Assembly (NCBI RefSeq): GCF_030812855.1
Contig: NZ_JAUSTK010000010.1
Span: forward strand, 91,774-155,773
DNA from: Paenibacillus wynnii
GTDB lineage: Bacteria; Bacillota; Bacilli; Paenibacillales; Paenibacillaceae
Length of the DNA stretch: 64,000 bases
Direction of reading: 5' to 3'
The position numbers and the translations under genes were made by a program. Positions 62,542-64,000 of this stretch are shown here, piece by piece. Every line of letters begins with the position of its first letter. Position 1 is the stretch's first letter. Below the pieces are notes generated by a model. The model did not search any database and had not been told where the DNA came from. It saw only the letters and a program-made list of their open reading frames with translations.

Positions 62542-63765
62542 TTACCCCTTAGGTAAAGTTATAAATATGAAGACTCCAATCAGAAATAGTGGAATAATCG
62601 CTAAAATACTAAGCTGTGCGTTGCCCGTTAAGGTTGTTGTCAAAGACATCACCGCAGGACCGATAATCGCCGCGAACTTGCCGAAGATATTGTAGAAACC
62701 AAAGAATTCATTAGAATTTTCCTTCGGAATAATCTTCGCATAATAAGACCGGCTAAGCGCCTGGATTCCGCCCTGGGCCGAGCCGATCAACGCACCCAGA
62801 ATAAAAATATGCCACACTGATGTTATAAAGAAAGCCGCGATGCAGGAGATGATATAGGTGAAAATCCCAACAATAATCATCGTCCGAGCGGAGTATTTTT
62901 TGGCCAGATTGCCGTAGAGAATTGCACATGGAAACGCGATGATTTGGATAACCAATAGAATCCCCAGTAAGGTGAAAGTGTCGAAGGCATCCGCACCCAG
63001 AACTGACGTGGCATAGGGCACCACCATTTTAATAATGGTATCTACTCCGTCAATATAGAAAAAGTAAGCAATTAAGAACACAAATACAATTTTGTGCTGC
63101 CGGATATTCTTAAAGGTGGCTGCCAGTCTTCGGAAGCTGCTCGCAATCGGTCTGGGTTCAGGTTCAATATAGTGTCTCTGCTTCACGTCCCTGATCATAG
63201 GAACAGTCAACAGCCCCCACCACAGGGCAGTAATGATAAACCCAATCTGATAACCGATGGACTTATCCATACCCATAACAAAGATCAATACAAGGCTGAT
63301 CCCAAATGGAATGACGCTGGAGATATATCCAAAAGCAAATCCTCTCGTAGATACCTTATCCATCCGTTCATCCTTCGTAACATCTACCAAAAAGGAGTCA
63401 TAGAAAATATTAGCTCCGGCAAAACCTATGGCTGACAGGATATAAAAAACTATCAATACCTGCCACTGTCCGCTCGAAGGTGCCACGAAAGCCAGTGAAG
63501 CTGTAGCTATCACACCGACCAAGGCAAAAAATACAAAGAAGCGCTTCTTCGTATCCTTGTAATCTGCGATCGTCCCCAAAATCGGGCTGAGAATTGCCAC
63601 CAGAATACTTGCAATGGAATTAAAATACCCCAAATCCATACTGCTGTTCACATTCGTGAACATCCCAAATACAATGGGCAGCAGTGCAGTAGTAACGGCC
63701 ATCGAATAGGCTGAATTGCCGCAGTCATACAGAATCCATGATTTCTCCTCTTTGGTTAACTTCAT
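62542..63765 (-). CDS. MFS transporter of the UMF1/Atg22 type
   Basis: A 407-residue transporter with twelve predicted helices. Family marks are EEKSWILYDCGNSAYSMAVTTALLPIVFG at the N-terminus and GALIGSAQGGIQALSRSYYAKIIPKENSNEFFGFYNIFGKFAAIIGP in the C-terminal half, both highly typical of UMF1/Atg22 proteins. In bacteria the substrates are unknown. It is the first gene of a two-gene operon with the phosphodiesterase, which hints at transport of a product of that enzyme. Confidence 0.9.
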   Translation of the reverse strand: MKLTKEEKSWILYDCGNSAYSMAVTTALLPIVFGMFTNVNSSMDLGYFNSIASILVAILSPILGTIADYKDTKKRFFVFFALVGVIATASLAFVAPSSGQWQVLIVFYILSAIGFAGANIFYDSFLVDVTKDERMDKVSTRGFAFGYISSVIPFGISLVLIFVMGMDKSIGYQIGFIITALWWGLLTVPMIRDVKQRHYIEPEPRPIASSFRRLAATFKNIRQHKIVFVFLIAYFFYIDGVDTIIKMVVPYATSVLGADAFDTFTLLGILLVIQIIAFPCAILYGNLAKKYSARTMIIVGIFTYIISCIAAFFITSVWHIFILGALIGSAQGGIQALSRSYYAKIIPKENSNEFFGFYNIFGKFAAIIGPAVMSLTTTLTGNAQLSILAIIPLFLIGVFIFITLPKG

Positions 63766-63789
63766 ATAACACCCGCCTTTTAAAAGATT

Positions 63790-63904
63790 GAAGTCCTTGA
63801 GGAAAGGGCCGCCGCAACTGCGGTGAATGTTTGGACTTCCGGCCGCTGTTGTCTCCCGATTTCTTGATTTATACCGCTCTTCGCGGTTGAAATCGGGAGA
63901 CAGC
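63790..63904. repeat. Two nested inverted repeats next to the intron end
   Basis: GAAGTCC / GGACTTC at 63790-63839 encloses CCGCA-ACT-TGCGG. A second, larger hairpin has a perfect 13-bp stem GTCTCCCGATTTC (63851-63863) / GAAATCGGGAGAC (63889-63901) with an inner ACCGC/GCGGT hairpin, ending at the intron boundary. They lie before the transporter start and may be terminators or insertion-target hairpins. Confidence 0.55.
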
Positions 63905-64000
63905 GTACTAGAGTAAAGGACTGGTGTGTGGCCAGCCCCTCCTCATCAAACCGTACGTGAGGTTTTCCCTCATACGGCTTTCCGATGTTCGTCACTCATG
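63905..64000 (-). mobile_element. 3' end of a group II intron (domains V and VI), continues past the window
   Basis: On the minus strand the segment has the domain V signature: AAAGCCGTATGAGG-GAAA-ACCTCACGTACGGTTT (about 63985-63947), with AGC triad, GAAA loop and two-base bulge. A domain VI hairpin CTGG...CCAG at about 63936-63919 follows, then the 3' end near 63905 (...CTAGTAC). The layout resembles bacterial class C introns. The reverse transcriptase would lie beyond base 64000. A 71-codon open frame here is intron RNA, not a protein. Confidence 0.75.

Noticed and set aside
63780..63995. Minus-strand open frame of 71 codons with GKPYEGKPHVRFDEEGLA
   Set aside because: The sequence is domain V/VI RNA of a group II intron plus a hairpin; this apparent peptide is a common false call at intron ends.

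Overview
The window looks like a Paenibacillus-type chromosome (a spore-forming member of the Bacillales). The evidence is a GerA-family spore germination operon, two yojF-bshB2 (bacillithiol-type) pairs, LysM proteins, a YesM/YesN two-component pair beside an Lpl/Ytc-type sugar ABC importer, and strong purine-rich ribosome binding sites. There is no rRNA, CRISPR array or prophage. The only tRNA sequence is a 3' fragment of tRNA-Leu.

Layout. 1-8.6 kb: accessory and housekeeping genes (racemase, two membrane proteins, AraC regulator, NAD-dependent epimerase, YgjP-type metallopeptidase, LysE exporter, DUF1801, BshB2 and YojF), plus a chimeric scar that joins the 5' part of a small GMC-partner gene to the 3' part of a gerAB. 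8.7-16.2 kb: S-layer-domain remnant, a gerAA-gerAC-small 2-TM gene-gerAB operon, then a LysM-GMC oxidoreductase and a TIM-barrel sugar isomerase. 16.2-21.1 kb: second yojF-bshB2 pair and a GH94-type gene split by a tnpB-only IS200/IS605-family element whose ends, target-adjacent motif and guide can be read directly. 21.3-36 kb: a decay-rich stretch (LysM protein, SstT transporter, nucleotidyltransferase, MocR regulator divergent from an EamA exporter, rpiB-like pseudogene, SemiSWEET, tRNA-Leu scar, DJ-1 and WYL genes, GNAT, broken multicopper oxidase, transposase tail).

36.1-56.9 kb is one glycan-utilisation locus. On the minus strand, in transcription order, it encodes two ABC permeases, a lipoprotein solute-binding protein, a 1155-aa secreted multidomain glycosidase, GH3, GH105, an unknown toroid-like protein, a GH38-like protein and a HAD phosphatase. 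A membrane-anchored solute-binding protein lies upstream, divergent from the YesM-type kinase and YesN-type regulator. The likely logic is: the kinase pair, perhaps with the anchored binding protein, senses an oligosaccharide; the secreted enzyme releases it; the ABC importer takes it up; the cytoplasmic hydrolases and phosphatase process it.

57-64 kb: DNA alkylation repair protein, a second copy of the LysM protein with the same leader, GNAT, ClbS/DfsB-like protein, a frameshifted DUF4003 gene, a transporter-phosphodiesterase pair, and the 3' end of a group II intron running off the right edge.

Strongest observations: (1) the tnpB element, because removing it restores the conserved GH94 motif across the junction and so fixes TAM, element ends and guide; (2) the GH38-like protein without its catalytic Asp; (3) the germination operon coupled to a LysM-GMC oxidoreductase, with a chimeric scar of the same gene families nearby; (4) a palindromic hairpin repeat family in two arrays.
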